Shown: piece after piece, positions 31,823-40,622 of the stretch
Layout: each line of letters opens with the position of its first letter
Position numbering within the stretch: position 1 is the stretch's first letter
Position numbers and translations under genes: made by a program
Notes under the pieces: model-generated
What the model saw: the letters and a program-made list of their open reading frames with translations, nothing else
The model's database searches: none
What the model was told of the DNA's origin: nothing
Assembly: GCA_013298505.1 (NCBI GenBank)
Contig: JAAFHY010000004.1
Coordinates: 38,421-102,420, forward strand
DNA length: 64,000 nucleotides
DNA from: Cytophagales bacterium
GTDB lineage: Bacteria > Bacteroidota > Bacteroidia > Cytophagales > Cyclobacteriaceae
Direction of reading: 5' to 3'

Positions 31823-34054
31823 TTACTTTGTTTCTGCTAAGGTATGATTGGGCAGCTTCAATTCAAATGTGGTGCCTCGCCCAATTTCGCTCGATACTTT
31901 TAGGATGCCCCCCAATTTATCAACGGCATTTTTTACGATGTATAACCCAAGGCCCGAGCCATCCGATTGCTCGCTGGCGCGATAAAACATTTCAAAAATT
32001 TTATTCAAACTGGGTTTGCTTATGCCAATGCCGTTATCTTCAAAAATAATGGTGGCACGTTGTGATCCACTTTTAATCTTAATATGAATGTGTGGGTCGC
32101 TCTTACCAAAATCTCTATATTTGATTGCGTTAGAGATCAGATTTCTAAAAATTTCTCCGATGCGCCACGGGTCGCTGTGAAAAGATGTACCTTCAATTTC
32201 AACGGTTCGTTTAATTTCATTGGCACCTTTCAGGTAACTTAAATCGGCAAAAGTTTGATCCGCTAATTTTTGTAAGTTGATGGGCTCAATCTTTACCTCC
32301 AACTTCAAGTTTTTAGAGTGGCTAAGCACATCACTAATAAAATGATCGAGTTGTTTTACTTTTTCTCCGATCAACTTAATGTAATCTGCCAAGCTATCAT
32401 CGTTGCCTTCGAGGCTTGCTAAATTTACAAGGCCTAATACGGAAGAGAGCGGTGCGCGCAAATCGTGCGATACTTTATAAACAAAGTTATCTAATTCGAT
32501 ATTACGCACTTTCAATTCTTCTTCAATTCGCTTTTGATCAGTAATGTCTACATACACACCAAAAATAGAAATGGTTTTATCTTCTAAAGGCACTGGCACA
32601 CCGTAAATGATTACCGAAATAGGTGTCCGGTTTTTGTGGTGGCGTGTACTTTCAATACGGATGATCTGCTCGCTAGAGATGATCGAATTCAAATCATTTC
32701 CTTCTGTTTCCAACTCTTCGGGAACGATAAACTCATTTAAGCTATTTCCAACTAATTCGGTTTGGGTGTAGCCAAAGGTTTTGGTAAAGCCCTCGTTGAT
32801 TTGAACTACTTTTCCGTGTTCGTTCAACATCACCAATCCAAATGGCGAACTTTTAAATAATTGCGAGAACAGGGTTTCTGTTTTCCGTTTCTCAAGTTGT
32901 GTTTTGCGCTCTTCAGTAGTGTCTTTAATAATTATCTGTATTGCTGGCTTACTCCGAAAAACAAGTGTATGCGCAGACACTTCTACCACCATCTCGCTGC
33001 CATCTAGGCGAATGTATTTTTGATGGATAGTAGGCACTTGCCCACCTTCTTTTAACGTATTGATTCGTTGTAGTGAAACCGAAATAAAATCGGGATGTAC
33101 AAATTGTAGCGCAGGCAGGCCAACAATATCGCTCGGGGTGGTAGCGCCAAGCATACTGGCGGCTGCCTCGTTGGCAAAAACCACTTTGTTATCTTGATAA
33201 ATAACAATGCCCAATGGTAGGGTTTCCACTAGTTCGCGGTACCTACCTTCGGTTTCTAATGCTAACTGCTCTTGTGTTTTTCTATTTTCAAAATCTTGTA
33301 AGGTGCCCACGGTGCGCAGGGCATTGCCATTCAAATCAAACTCTACTATTTGGCCTCGCTCCATGACCCACCGCCAATTGCCATTTTTCAGTTGAAACCG
33401 ATAGACCACTTCATAAAAATCCGTTTCTTTCTTCAAATGCCTATCTATGCTTGCCGAATAATTGGGTCTGTCTTCGGGGTGGATAAAATCTTCGCAGTGG
33501 CAAAACATCTCTTCTAACTCAGCTTTGGGGTAGCCAATGATCTCTGCCCACTTCTCGTTGATGATGGTAACGTTTGTTTTATAATTGTAATCCCAAATGC
33601 CCAACTCCGATCCTCTCAGTGCCAACTCAAGCCGCTGCTTATTTTCTTTATTAGCCCGTTCTATTTCTTTTTTAGCCGTTTGATCGGTGAACAATCCAAC
33701 CCATACTATTTTTCCTCCTGCAACTTTGGTTGGCGAAGAACTGGCATCTACCCATTTTACATTGCCCGATGGCGTTACGATGCGACCTTCCCATCTAAAC
33801 TCTTCTGCCTTTGAAAGCGATGTGTTTACTTCTGCTAAAAAAACTGGGCGATCTTCTTCGTGAATAAACGTGTCAAGCGGACTCGTTCCATCCATCAACT
33901 TTTCGATCTTCGTTTCGAAAATTTGCTCGCAGAACGGACTAAAATAGGTGAAGTCTCTTTTGCCATCGGCAAAAAGAGTGTATTCAAAAACAGCCGCTTG
34001 CAGTTTGTCAATGATTTGGGTGTGATGTTCTACTGCCGAAAGGGATTGTTTCAT
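31823..34054 (-). CDS. Four-PAS sensor histidine kinase, cytoplasmic
   Basis: A 743-residue histidine kinase without membrane segments or signal peptide. Four PAS/PAC units can be followed (about 5-130, 140-265, 270-390, 400-510), then HisKA with VYKVSHDLRAPLSSVLGLV (His near 529) and HATPase (NLISNAIKYR, FEDNGIGISKP, GSGLGLYIVKNAV). It lacks a receiver domain and no response regulator lies nearby, so it is an orphan. A TATCTTTG box lies nine bases before its ATG. It heads the operon with the GNAT and VTT genes, with 11 bases to the next start. Signal likely intracellular. Confidence 0.93.
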   Translation of the reverse strand: MKQSLSAVEHHTQIIDKLQAAVFEYTLFADGKRDFTYFSPFCEQIFETKIEKLMDGTSPLDTFIHEEDRPVFLAEVNTSLSKAEEFRWEGRIVTPSGNVKWVDASSSPTKVAGGKIVWVGLFTDQTAKKEIERANKENKQRLELALRGSELGIWDYNYKTNVTIINEKWAEIIGYPKAELEEMFCHCEDFIHPEDRPNYSASIDRHLKKETDFYEVVYRFQLKNGNWRWVMERGQIVEFDLNGNALRTVGTLQDFENRKTQEQLALETEGRYRELVETLPLGIVIYQDNKVVFANEAAASMLGATTPSDIVGLPALQFVHPDFISVSLQRINTLKEGGQVPTIHQKYIRLDGSEMVVEVSAHTLVFRSKPAIQIIIKDTTEERKTQLEKRKTETLFSQLFKSSPFGLVMLNEHGKVVQINEGFTKTFGYTQTELVGNSLNEFIVPEELETEGNDLNSIISSEQIIRIESTRHHKNRTPISVIIYGVPVPLEDKTISIFGVYVDITDQKRIEEELKVRNIELDNFVYKVSHDLRAPLSSVLGLVNLASLEGNDDSLADYIKLIGEKVKQLDHFISDVLSHSKNLKLEVKIEPINLQKLADQTFADLSYLKGANEIKRTVEIEGTSFHSDPWRIGEIFRNLISNAIKYRDFGKSDPHIHIKIKSGSQRATIIFEDNGIGISKPSLNKIFEMFYRASEQSDGSGLGLYIVKNAVDKLGGILKVSSEIGRGTTFELKLPNHTLAETK

Positions 34055-34062
34055 AGCCGTGT

Positions 34063-34070
34063 CAAAGATA
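34063..34070 (-). promoter_or_regulatory. -7 box (TATCTTTG) of the PAS kinase operon
   Basis: An exact TAnnTTTG element on the minus strand, nine bases before the kinase ATG. That implies a very short leader. A clean TTTG -33 box at 19-21 bases is not seen; CTTG lies slightly further away. Confidence 0.5.
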
Positions 34071-34128
34071 GCGTAAGCCGCTTATAGTAATAGCAAGTGG
34101 TAGTAAATTGAGGTGAATTATTCCGAAA

Positions 34129-34848
34129 TTAGCGATTGGCCTGCAGGTGTTTCACATTGGCTAGATTCCATTCAATTACCAGTCCTTTGCCAATGCCTTC
34201 GGCCACTTTTTTTCCGTATAACAACTCGACTAAATAAAGGGCAGCATCGTACGATTTGGCACCACCTGCCGAGGTAATCATTTTGCGGTCGTGAACAAAA
34301 CTGACTTCTTCATGCACCGTTAAGTGCGGAAATTTTTGTTTGAACCGAACAATATCTGCTGGAAAGGTAGTGCAAGCATACGAGTCAAGTAATTTTGCTT
34401 CGGCCAGTACAAATGCGCCATCGCAAAGCGATAAATTGTAAAGCGAATTTCGACCGATGGTATTTACAAAATCAATCAATAGCTTGTTGCCCAAATCCGT
34501 ATCCATGCTATGCTGTGCACTGGGCACCACCAGAATATCTATTTCGGGGTGAGCCTCATTAAACGAATAATCGGGAATTATTTTTAATCCCTCAAAAGTG
34601 GTGATGGTATCGCGCTGTGGCGCAATGGTAAATACCTTTATGCCCTTGGGCGTATGAAATTGCGTATGTTGAAAAACATCCATCGGTGCGATCAGTTCTG
34701 AATTGTACACGCCATCGACAACTAAAAAGGCAGCATTCAATTCTTTGGTAGGATGCACAGGCGGGCCATCGAGAGTGGTTTTTTGTTTGGCAGACTCTTG
34801 GCAAGAAATAACCCAGCTAAATAGAACTCCGATTAGTAAAATGCGCAT
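34129..34848 (-). CDS. DJ-1/PfpI-family lipoprotein
   Basis: A 239-residue protein with a lipoprotein signal (MRILLIGVLFSWVISC, cysteine 16) followed by a DJ-1/PfpI class I glutamine amidotransferase-like domain. The nucleophile elbow is NLSLCDGAFVLAEAKLL and TSAGGAKSYDAALYLVELL follows the GlxA/AraC-type pattern (usually fused to a DNA-binding domain), here absent. Secretion and lipid anchoring are unusual for this cytoplasmic family. No operon partner: the next gene on either side is on its own. Substrate unknown. Confidence 0.88.
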   Translation of the reverse strand: MRILLIGVLFSWVISCQESAKQKTTLDGPPVHPTKELNAAFLVVDGVYNSELIAPMDVFQHTQFHTPKGIKVFTIAPQRDTITTFEGLKIIPDYSFNEAHPEIDILVVPSAQHSMDTDLGNKLLIDFVNTIGRNSLYNLSLCDGAFVLAEAKLLDSYACTTFPADIVRFKQKFPHLTVHEEVSFVHDRKMITSAGGAKSYDAALYLVELLYGKKVAEGIGKGLVIEWNLANVKHLQANR

Positions 34849-34885
34849 ATAATTTTTTATTAATTTCAGATTCGATTTACAAGAT

Positions 34886-35410
34886 ATGGATAAAGAAGTT
34901 CAAAAAAAGAAGCCTATGGCAACGAAAAAGCCCATCCGAAAAGAGTTTGTCGGAACGCTTGAAGACCCACAACTATCAATTGATGCCGCTTTTATAACCT
35001 TTCCGTATTCTGTTGAAGATCTTTTTGGCACTCGAGGACAGGTAAAAGTGAAAGTTACATTTGACGGCTACCCATATCGCGGCATTCTATCTACCATGGG
35101 CGGAGGTGCGCACGCCATTTTGGTGCGCAAAGATGTACGAGCGGCCATCAGAAAAAAAGTGGGCGATAAGGTAGCAGTGGTAGTAGAGCAAGACCTTGAA
35201 GAAAGGTTGGTAGATATGCCCAAAGAGCTAACAGATTTGTTGAATCGGAATAAAAAAGTGTTGGCTTTTTTTGAATCACTCTCATTTACCAATCGAAAAG
35301 AGTACGCACTTTGGATCAGTTCTGCCAAACGAGCGGAGACTAAGACGAGTCGATTAGAGCAGGCACTAACAAAACTTTTGGCCAAAAAGAAAAACCCTTC
35401 TGAAAAGTGA
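34886..35410 (+). CDS. DUF1905/YdeI family protein
   Basis: A 174-residue cytoplasmic protein. The first part fits DUF1905 (VKVKVTFDGYPYRGILSTMG, ILVRKDVRAAIRKKVGDKVA) and the C-terminal part YdeI/OmpD-associated (LNRNKKVLAFFESLSFTNRK, YALWISSAKRAETKTSRLEQ), two units commonly found joined. The YdeI group is associated with stress and bacteriocin protection in some reports, but a molecular function is not known. An ATG at 34886 is used; an in-frame ATG at 34916 (MATKKP) is an alternative. Divergent from the DJ-1 lipoprotein. Confidence 0.87.
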   Translation: MDKEVQKKKPMATKKPIRKEFVGTLEDPQLSIDAAFITFPYSVEDLFGTRGQVKVKVTFDGYPYRGILSTMGGGAHAILVRKDVRAAIRKKVGDKVAVVVEQDLEERLVDMPKELTDLLNRNKKVLAFFESLSFTNRKEYALWISSAKRAETKTSRLEQALTKLLAKKKNPSEK

Positions 35411-35428
35411 CCGCGCATTTAAAAAAAT

Positions 35429-35436
35429 TATCTTTG
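35429..35436 (+). promoter_or_regulatory. -7 box (TATCTTTG) upstream of rlpA
   Basis: An exact TAnnTTTG element 46 bases before the RlpA-like start. No clear -33 TTTG box is seen at the usual distance. Confidence 0.4.
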
Positions 35437-35481
35437 AGCGGTAATTATTCGTTTTCAATAGAATTAAAAAGATAAAAACAG

Positions 35482-36207
35482 ATGAAAGGATTTTTGTTCG
35501 CGCTTTGTGTTGCGTTACCTACCATTCAGGTAAACGCACAAACCGAAAAGCCTTCTTTTGAAGCCGATAAGCTTGAGGCCAAGCCCATTCAAACAGGCAA
35601 GGCTTCTTTCTATGCCGATAAATTTGAAGGCAAGCCCACAGCCAGTGGCGAAAAATATAAGGCAAGTAAACTCACGGCTGCACACAGATCGCTTCCGTTT
35701 GGCACCAAAGTAAAAGTTACCAATATCGCTAATGGCGAATCGGTGGTGGTTACGATCAACGATCGTGGACCATTTGTAGAAGGCAGGATTATAGACGTAT
35801 CGAAAGCTGCAGCTGAAAAGTTAAGTTTTTTTAACCAAGGCACTGCCGATGTAAAACTAGAAATAATAGATGGCACCAACGGAAAGGGCGATACGCAGCC
35901 CATTATGGTAGACCATGTGGTGGTAGAAGATAAAGAAACCTATGATTTTGATATTAAACGAATAAAGCCATCAGGTTTTGGCGTACAGTTGGGCACCTAC
36001 CAAGAGTTGGTAAACGTGATGAAGATAGTAGACAACTTAAAGAAGTCATATAAAAAGAGAGTGGCCGTTCAAGTAAAGATTGTAAATGGGGTAAAATTTT
36101 ACAGTATTCTTTTTATGGGATTTTCTAAACGCGACAAAGCGCAGGCCATGCTTCCAGAGCTGAAGAAAAAATTTCCTGATGCGTTTGTGGCCGAATTTGA
36201 AAAGTAG
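35482..36207 (+). CDS. rlpA: RlpA-like septal lytic transglycosylase with SPOR domain
   Basis: A 241-residue secreted protein (signal MKGFLFALCVALPTIQVNAQ). The double-psi beta-barrel domain (about 35-135) shows GKASFYADKFEGKPTASGEK, LPFGTKVKVTNIANG and INDRGPFVEGRIIDVSKAA, the RlpA core that cleaves glycan strands without stem peptides in characterised members. A C-terminal SPOR domain (about 165-240, GFGVQLGTYQELVNVMKIV) should target it to denuded glycan at the septum. A short self-copy, SFEADKLEAKP and SFYADKFEGKP, lies before the barrel. It follows the YdeI gene with about 70 bases between. Confidence 0.93.
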   Translation: MKGFLFALCVALPTIQVNAQTEKPSFEADKLEAKPIQTGKASFYADKFEGKPTASGEKYKASKLTAAHRSLPFGTKVKVTNIANGESVVVTINDRGPFVEGRIIDVSKAAAEKLSFFNQGTADVKLEIIDGTNGKGDTQPIMVDHVVVEDKETYDFDIKRIKPSGFGVQLGTYQELVNVMKIVDNLKKSYKKRVAVQVKIVNGVKFYSILFMGFSKRDKAQAMLPELKKKFPDAFVAEFEK

Positions 36208-36230
36208 CACTCCTACAATTCTTTTTTAAA

Positions 36231-36355
36231 GCCATCTCAAAAATATTACGTCTTTGCGAGCGGAGTGAAGCAATCTCCATCCACGAAGCCAAAAAAGGGA
36301 TTGCTTCGGTCGTGCCTCCCTCGCAAAGACGATATTTTATGATTTTTGAGATGGC
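36231..36355. repeat. Imperfect 125-bp inverted repeat
   Basis: GCCATCTCAAAAAT at the left end matches GATTTTTGAGATGGC at the right end, then CGTCTTTGCGAG matches CTCGCAAAGACG inside, followed by GAAGCAATC/GATTGCTTC. The arms contain small indels. The core resembles a family of intergenic repeats with TTTGCGAG and GAAGCAATCTC I recall from Bacteroidota genomes, perhaps MITE-like or REP-like. No coding function; it fills the gap between rlpA and the permease and could fold as a long hairpin in RNA. Confidence 0.85.
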
Positions 36356-36422
36356 ATTTAATAATCCACGAACAGGTTGTAACAATTGCGCTGCGCGAAA
36401 GTCTTGTGCCTGAATTCTTGTT

Positions 36423-37646
36423 ATGCTAAAAAAACTTGTCCCTTCTTTTCAAATGGCCTTTAGGGCACTACAAGGTCACTTCTTTCAAACCTTTTTGTCC
36501 ATACTTGGAATGATCATAGGCGTGGCTGCGTTGGTCGGCATCCTTTGCTTGATTGATGGTATGGAACAATTTGCCAAAGATCAAATCAGCCAAACCACTT
36601 CACTTAAGTCTATTGTAGTAACATCTCGAACAACAAAAAGCGAAAACGGAGTTATCTTAAAAAAAGACACGTTTGCCTACATCACACCGAAAAAATTTAT
36701 TGCGTTGCAAAATGATATTACGTTCAAAACGAGTTACGCATATTTAATTTCTACTCAATCTAACGAGGCCAGTTATGCCCCTACCAATAAAAAAATAATC
36801 AGTTTGCTGAATGGTGTTACCGCTATAACACACAACAAGGATAAAATCGTAGCAGGCAGTCCGCTGAGCGAAGCAGATATTTTGGAGAAAAGAAAGGTAG
36901 TGGTAGCAAATAAGTTATTCGTCAAATTGATTTCGCCTTCTGATTCGACCCATACTAAGATTGGGTCAAAACTTATTATTCGTGGAGAAGAGTTTGAATT
37001 AATTGGTATTGTTAATCAAAATTCTCAAAGCCCAGAGTTGTTTGTCCCCATTACTCATTTTTCAGATACTGATTTAAAAGATTATCCACCCACTGCTATC
37101 ATCGAAGTGGAAGAGATCGATCAGGTGGGTGCTGCCAAAGAATTTATTACGCAATGGTTGAGAAAAGAATATGGAGCGCAAAAAAATTTCGATGTGATGA
37201 CCAATGGATTTCGGGTAGAACAGGCGGAGCAAGGGTTTAGGCTGTTTCGTGTTATCATGGGTTTGATCGTTGGCATTTCTGTTTTGGTAGGTGGCGTGGG
37301 TGTGATGAATGTGATGTTGATTTCGGTAACACAACGAACCACCGAAATTGGAGTACGCAAGGCACTGGGTGCGAAGCGTAGCGATATTATGTATCAATTT
37401 TTGGCAGAGTCTATTTCCATTTCTACGATGGGTAGCATCTGCGGATTGGTGCTGGGTGTGTTGGGCACTATGGCCACTATTCCAATCATTAAGGCAATTA
37501 CAAAAATTCCGTTCCAAGCTTCGTATACATGGAACACGATTATTTTGGTGGCGATTATTGCGGTTGTGGTGGGTATCGTTTTTGGCACCTACCCGGCTTT
37601 GCGCGCATCGCGGCTCGATCCGGTTGAGGCCATGCGCAGAGAGTAA
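36423..37646 (+). CDS. FtsX/MacB-type ABC transporter permease
   Basis: A 407-residue inner-membrane permease with one N-terminal membrane helix (TFLSILGMIIGVAALVGILC), a MacB-like periplasmic core domain (about 45-270) and three C-terminal helices around IMGLIVGISVLVGGVGVMNV, QFLAESISISTMGSICGLVL and a helix before YPALRASRLDPVEAMRRE. GVRKALGAKRSDI is typical of FtsX/MacB permeases. These work with an ATPase, usually next door, but no ATPase or membrane fusion protein is adjacent. Substrate unknown. Confidence 0.92.
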   Translation: MLKKLVPSFQMAFRALQGHFFQTFLSILGMIIGVAALVGILCLIDGMEQFAKDQISQTTSLKSIVVTSRTTKSENGVILKKDTFAYITPKKFIALQNDITFKTSYAYLISTQSNEASYAPTNKKIISLLNGVTAITHNKDKIVAGSPLSEADILEKRKVVVANKLFVKLISPSDSTHTKIGSKLIIRGEEFELIGIVNQNSQSPELFVPITHFSDTDLKDYPPTAIIEVEEIDQVGAAKEFITQWLRKEYGAQKNFDVMTNGFRVEQAEQGFRLFRVIMGLIVGISVLVGGVGVMNVMLISVTQRTTEIGVRKALGAKRSDIMYQFLAESISISTMGSICGLVLGVLGTMATIPIIKAITKIPFQASYTWNTIILVAIIAVVVGIVFGTYPALRASRLDPVEAMRRE

Positions 37647-37675
37647 ATGAGTAGAAGCATTTTACTTCGTTAAGA

Positions 37676-38776
37676 TCACATCACAGAATTCTTCAACAAA
37701 AGGAGTTTGTCTTTTAACGCAATCGCTGCCCCTCGATCAATCATATTTGATAGCTGATCTAACGCCATTTCAATTTTTGAATTCGCTTCTTTTTTATCCT
37801 CAAGTACTAAGATAGCTGCCTCGGTAGCGAACACTTGTGCTTTTGGGATGATAGCCGATGGCTTAAATTGACTCCAATATTCTTTTGCCTTACCCAAATC
37901 TTTTTTTGCCATTGCATAAAAGAACGCGGCATCGAGCCACACCATACCACGGATTCCATCGGGTATACTTTCGCTTTCATCTACATAGGCTTGCAAATAT
38001 TCTTCGGCAGTTTCGAGGTTGCCTTTATCCCAAGCAGATTGATGAAAAAAACTTTTGATGTAAACGGCAAAGGGAGAGTTCAATTTCTGTCCGAGTTTGC
38101 TAGCTTGATTCAATTCGTTCCAATCCAATAAACTGGGTCGTAATCCGCCTGCACTTTGTGATATAATTTTTAATGTGAGTACTTCAAATAGAGCAGCTTC
38201 GCCACCCCGCAGCAAATTCAAAATTCGCCCGCCATCAGATGTAAAACCGCCCATGTGAAAAGGGATAATCGTAACCCCAAAAATCAAAAGTGAAAAGAAA
38301 GCGATTAACAAAAAGAGAAACCCAATCATAGAAGGAACCAGCAAATAGAAAGCATAGCATAAGCCAGCTAAGACTAAGCTGGCAACCGGGCCACCAGCCG
38401 CGTAAACGGAAAATCGTTTTTTTAAATTCTCCGTACCGGTGGGCATACAGATCACCATTCCGCCTGCGGTGTTTACATTTTTATTCCATTTGAATTTCCA
38501 CCCTTCTTGTTCTTTGTCCCACATGAAGGGTCCTACCACATACATTCTAAAATCAAAATTTTGCCAAACACCTGCCACCGCATGACCCGCCTCGTGAAAC
38601 CCGATCACTAAAAAGAACACTGGTATGAATGCGAGTGCCCACATCAGCGCAACACCATCTGGTAGATCTTTGCCAGCCTGAGAACCTGCTTTGCCAATGA
38701 AATAGCCAATGGTGCCGCAAAGCGCCATCATTAAAAGGAAGGGGATAATTTTTGATTTTTTATTTTTCATCGTCAT
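37676..38776 (-). CDS. M50-like membrane metalloprotease
   Basis: A 366-residue membrane protein with an HEAGH zinc site (His 61, Glu 62, His 65) inside FLVIGFHEAGHAVAGVW, which fits site-2-protease-like M50 peptidases. A further membrane domain carries GGPVASLVLAGLCYAFYLLV and GGFTSDGGRILNLL, whose DGG could be the third metal ligand. The last 150 residues are helical and cytoplasmic-looking. I start at ATG 38776; the track start at 38818 adds 14 residues that do not belong to a usual beginning. No known substrate. Convergent with the permease. Confidence 0.85.
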   Translation of the reverse strand: MTMKNKKSKIIPFLLMMALCGTIGYFIGKAGSQAGKDLPDGVALMWALAFIPVFFLVIGFHEAGHAVAGVWQNFDFRMYVVGPFMWDKEQEGWKFKWNKNVNTAGGMVICMPTGTENLKKRFSVYAAGGPVASLVLAGLCYAFYLLVPSMIGFLFLLIAFFSLLIFGVTIIPFHMGGFTSDGGRILNLLRGGEAALFEVLTLKIISQSAGGLRPSLLDWNELNQASKLGQKLNSPFAVYIKSFFHQSAWDKGNLETAEEYLQAYVDESESIPDGIRGMVWLDAAFFYAMAKKDLGKAKEYWSQFKPSAIIPKAQVFATEAAILVLEDKKEANSKIEMALDQLSNMIDRGAAIALKDKLLLLKNSVM

Positions 38777-38829
38777 GGATGGAAATGGTTTTGCTATTAG
38801 TATGCAAACCACGCACAAAATTACATGGG

Positions 38830-40134
38830 TTACTTAGATTTTGGTTTCAACCCAAACAAAAACCGCATCACATTAAACGGCTGAATCAACAAAAGATAAA
38901 AGGCTGCACAGCTTACCAGCGTAAGAAAGCAAATCGTCCAATACTTGGCGGCAATCGACCATGGCAGTTGGCAGATGTAGTAGCCAATGGCTATGATGAC
39001 TGTCTGGTGCAAAATGTAGAACGGGTAAAGTCCTTCGCTGATTTTTGACAGCCACGGATGTGGCTTGTTTAAGTAGTGTTGACCGTAGGCGATAATGGTA
39101 ATCACCGTAAACCAACTGACGAAGATGGCAATTACATCAAAGACTGTTTCGACTTGGTCATCTGTCCAGGGAAGTACAATCAAATCACGAAAGTGGAAAT
39201 AGCAGATATAAAACGGAATGATGGATATGATAGTAGCGATGAGCAAATGTTTACGGTTATTGCCAATCGCCTGCCACAGTGCAGGGAAGGAATAACAAAT
39301 AATTCCCATCACAAAAAATATAAAATAGAAAGTGAAGTATGCCCAGTCTTTAAGTAGATCATGGGTTTCTTCGGGAAAATAAGGTCTAAGAATGATTTGC
39401 GTAAACAGAATGAAAACAGAAGGAATAAAAAGTAACGCAGCCGGAGATGACAACAGCCATAAATATTTTTGCTTAAAATTCTCTGACTTGGGCGAACAGA
39501 GGTACTTTAGAAAAGGTAATGCCATCATCGAATAGATGAGCAAATACAAAATAAACCACAGGTGGTGCCAGCTAAAACTTCCTTTAGGATATGGAACAAA
39601 ATTAAAAACCGTTTTGTAAAAATCCCAATAGCCTGAGTACTCTTTGATATGCTCATAATAAATCTGCGGAGGCACAATAACGAACATGCCAAAAATCAAT
39701 GGAATGAACAATCGCTTAAATCTCTCCACACGAAATTTAGCAGGAGTGCGTTTACCCAACGCCATATAAGTGCCCGCTCCTGAAATGAAAAGTAAGAGAG
39801 GCATCCTGAAATAATGCGACCAAATCATCCAATACTGAAAAGAATAGCTCAGCTCGTTATTTTTCACATGCCAGCCCCAGTGGTTGAACCACATGCCTGT
39901 GTGAAAAAAAAGTAAGATGGCGATGGCAATAAAGCGCAGCCAGTCGAGGTCGTATCTTCGTTGTTCGTTAATGGTTGGTTCATAATCAGATTTTTTTTCG
40001 GCAAAGAAACGGGCATGACTCGCCCAAGTAAGGCTCTTTTTATAGTCTAGGAGGCCGATTTTATAAAGTCGAACACAGTTTGTGCTCGTTTTCCAACCTT
40101 CTGGCGGTGCTTCGTGTCTTAGGTATGGAAACAA
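38830..40134 (-). CDS. Acyltransferase 3 family membrane protein
   Basis: A 434-residue multi-helix membrane protein of the acyltransferase 3 family, which O-acylates surface sugars or lipids. RYDLDWLRFIAIAILLFFHT near residue 60 is the family's opening pattern, and RMPLLLFISGAG with the following helices continues it. Roughly ten membrane segments are seen. The start is uncertain: the only in-frame canonical start upstream is a TTG at 40134, 11 bases from a divergent lipoprotein start, while residues 1-54 look poorly conserved. An ATT at 39972 would place the start next to the domain. Substrate unknown. Confidence 0.83.
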   Translation of the reverse strand: MFPYLRHEAPPEGWKTSTNCVRLYKIGLLDYKKSLTWASHARFFAEKKSDYEPTINEQRRYDLDWLRFIAIAILLFFHTGMWFNHWGWHVKNNELSYSFQYWMIWSHYFRMPLLLFISGAGTYMALGKRTPAKFRVERFKRLFIPLIFGMFVIVPPQIYYEHIKEYSGYWDFYKTVFNFVPYPKGSFSWHHLWFILYLLIYSMMALPFLKYLCSPKSENFKQKYLWLLSSPAALLFIPSVFILFTQIILRPYFPEETHDLLKDWAYFTFYFIFFVMGIICYSFPALWQAIGNNRKHLLIATIISIIPFYICYFHFRDLIVLPWTDDQVETVFDVIAIFVSWFTVITIIAYGQHYLNKPHPWLSKISEGLYPFYILHQTVIIAIGYYICQLPWSIAAKYWTICFLTLVSCAAFYLLLIQPFNVMRFLFGLKPKSK

Positions 40135-40145
40135 AAAATAACATT

Positions 40146-40583
40146 ATGAGAAAATTAATCATTCTGCTAGTATTTGGACTGGCAAGTTGTTCGAATGAGT
40201 TGTCTTTGATTGAAATGACGAAAGAGTTGGATGCATCAAGTCAACAAAAGTGGGTGCTGGTAAAAATGACGGGAGGGTTTGGAATAGGGTCTACCACAGG
40301 GTCAGCGATGCAGTGGCAGGAATATTATATTTTTAACAACGATGGTACGTTTAGCAGGTATCGCCAACAAGATAATGCTACGAAGTCAGCGAACGGAACA
40401 TTTACCACTGTGACCGAATCGGATCAACAATTTCTGGAGTTAACATATTCAAGTGGAGATGAACTGAAAACAAGTTGTTATCCAAAAGAACGATTGCATT
40501 CTGTCTCGGCCTATCGGTTGCAAGGAACTTGGGGACACTGCGATGGCCCAACGCTTGAATACGCAAGGCCAAGCGATCAATAA
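40146..40583 (+). CDS. Small lipoprotein, lipocalin-like
   Basis: A 145-residue predicted lipoprotein (LIILLVFGLASC, cysteine 15). The mature part begins with QQKWVLVKMTGGFG and has WQEYYIFNNDGTFSRYRQ and GTFTTVTESDQQFLELTYSS, the strand-rich pattern of small lipocalin-like domains of Bacteroidota. I use ATG 40146; the track start at 40080 has no signal. It is divergent from the acyltransferase and convergent with the AraC gene. No ligand can be named. Confidence 0.75.
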   Translation: MRKLIILLVFGLASCSNELSLIEMTKELDASSQQKWVLVKMTGGFGIGSTTGSAMQWQEYYIFNNDGTFSRYRQQDNATKSANGTFTTVTESDQQFLELTYSSGDELKTSCYPKERLHSVSAYRLQGTWGHCDGPTLEYARPSDQ

Positions 40584-40622
40584 TTTTTTAACAGATGTAG
40601 GGAGGGTAGGGAAAGTGGGGCA

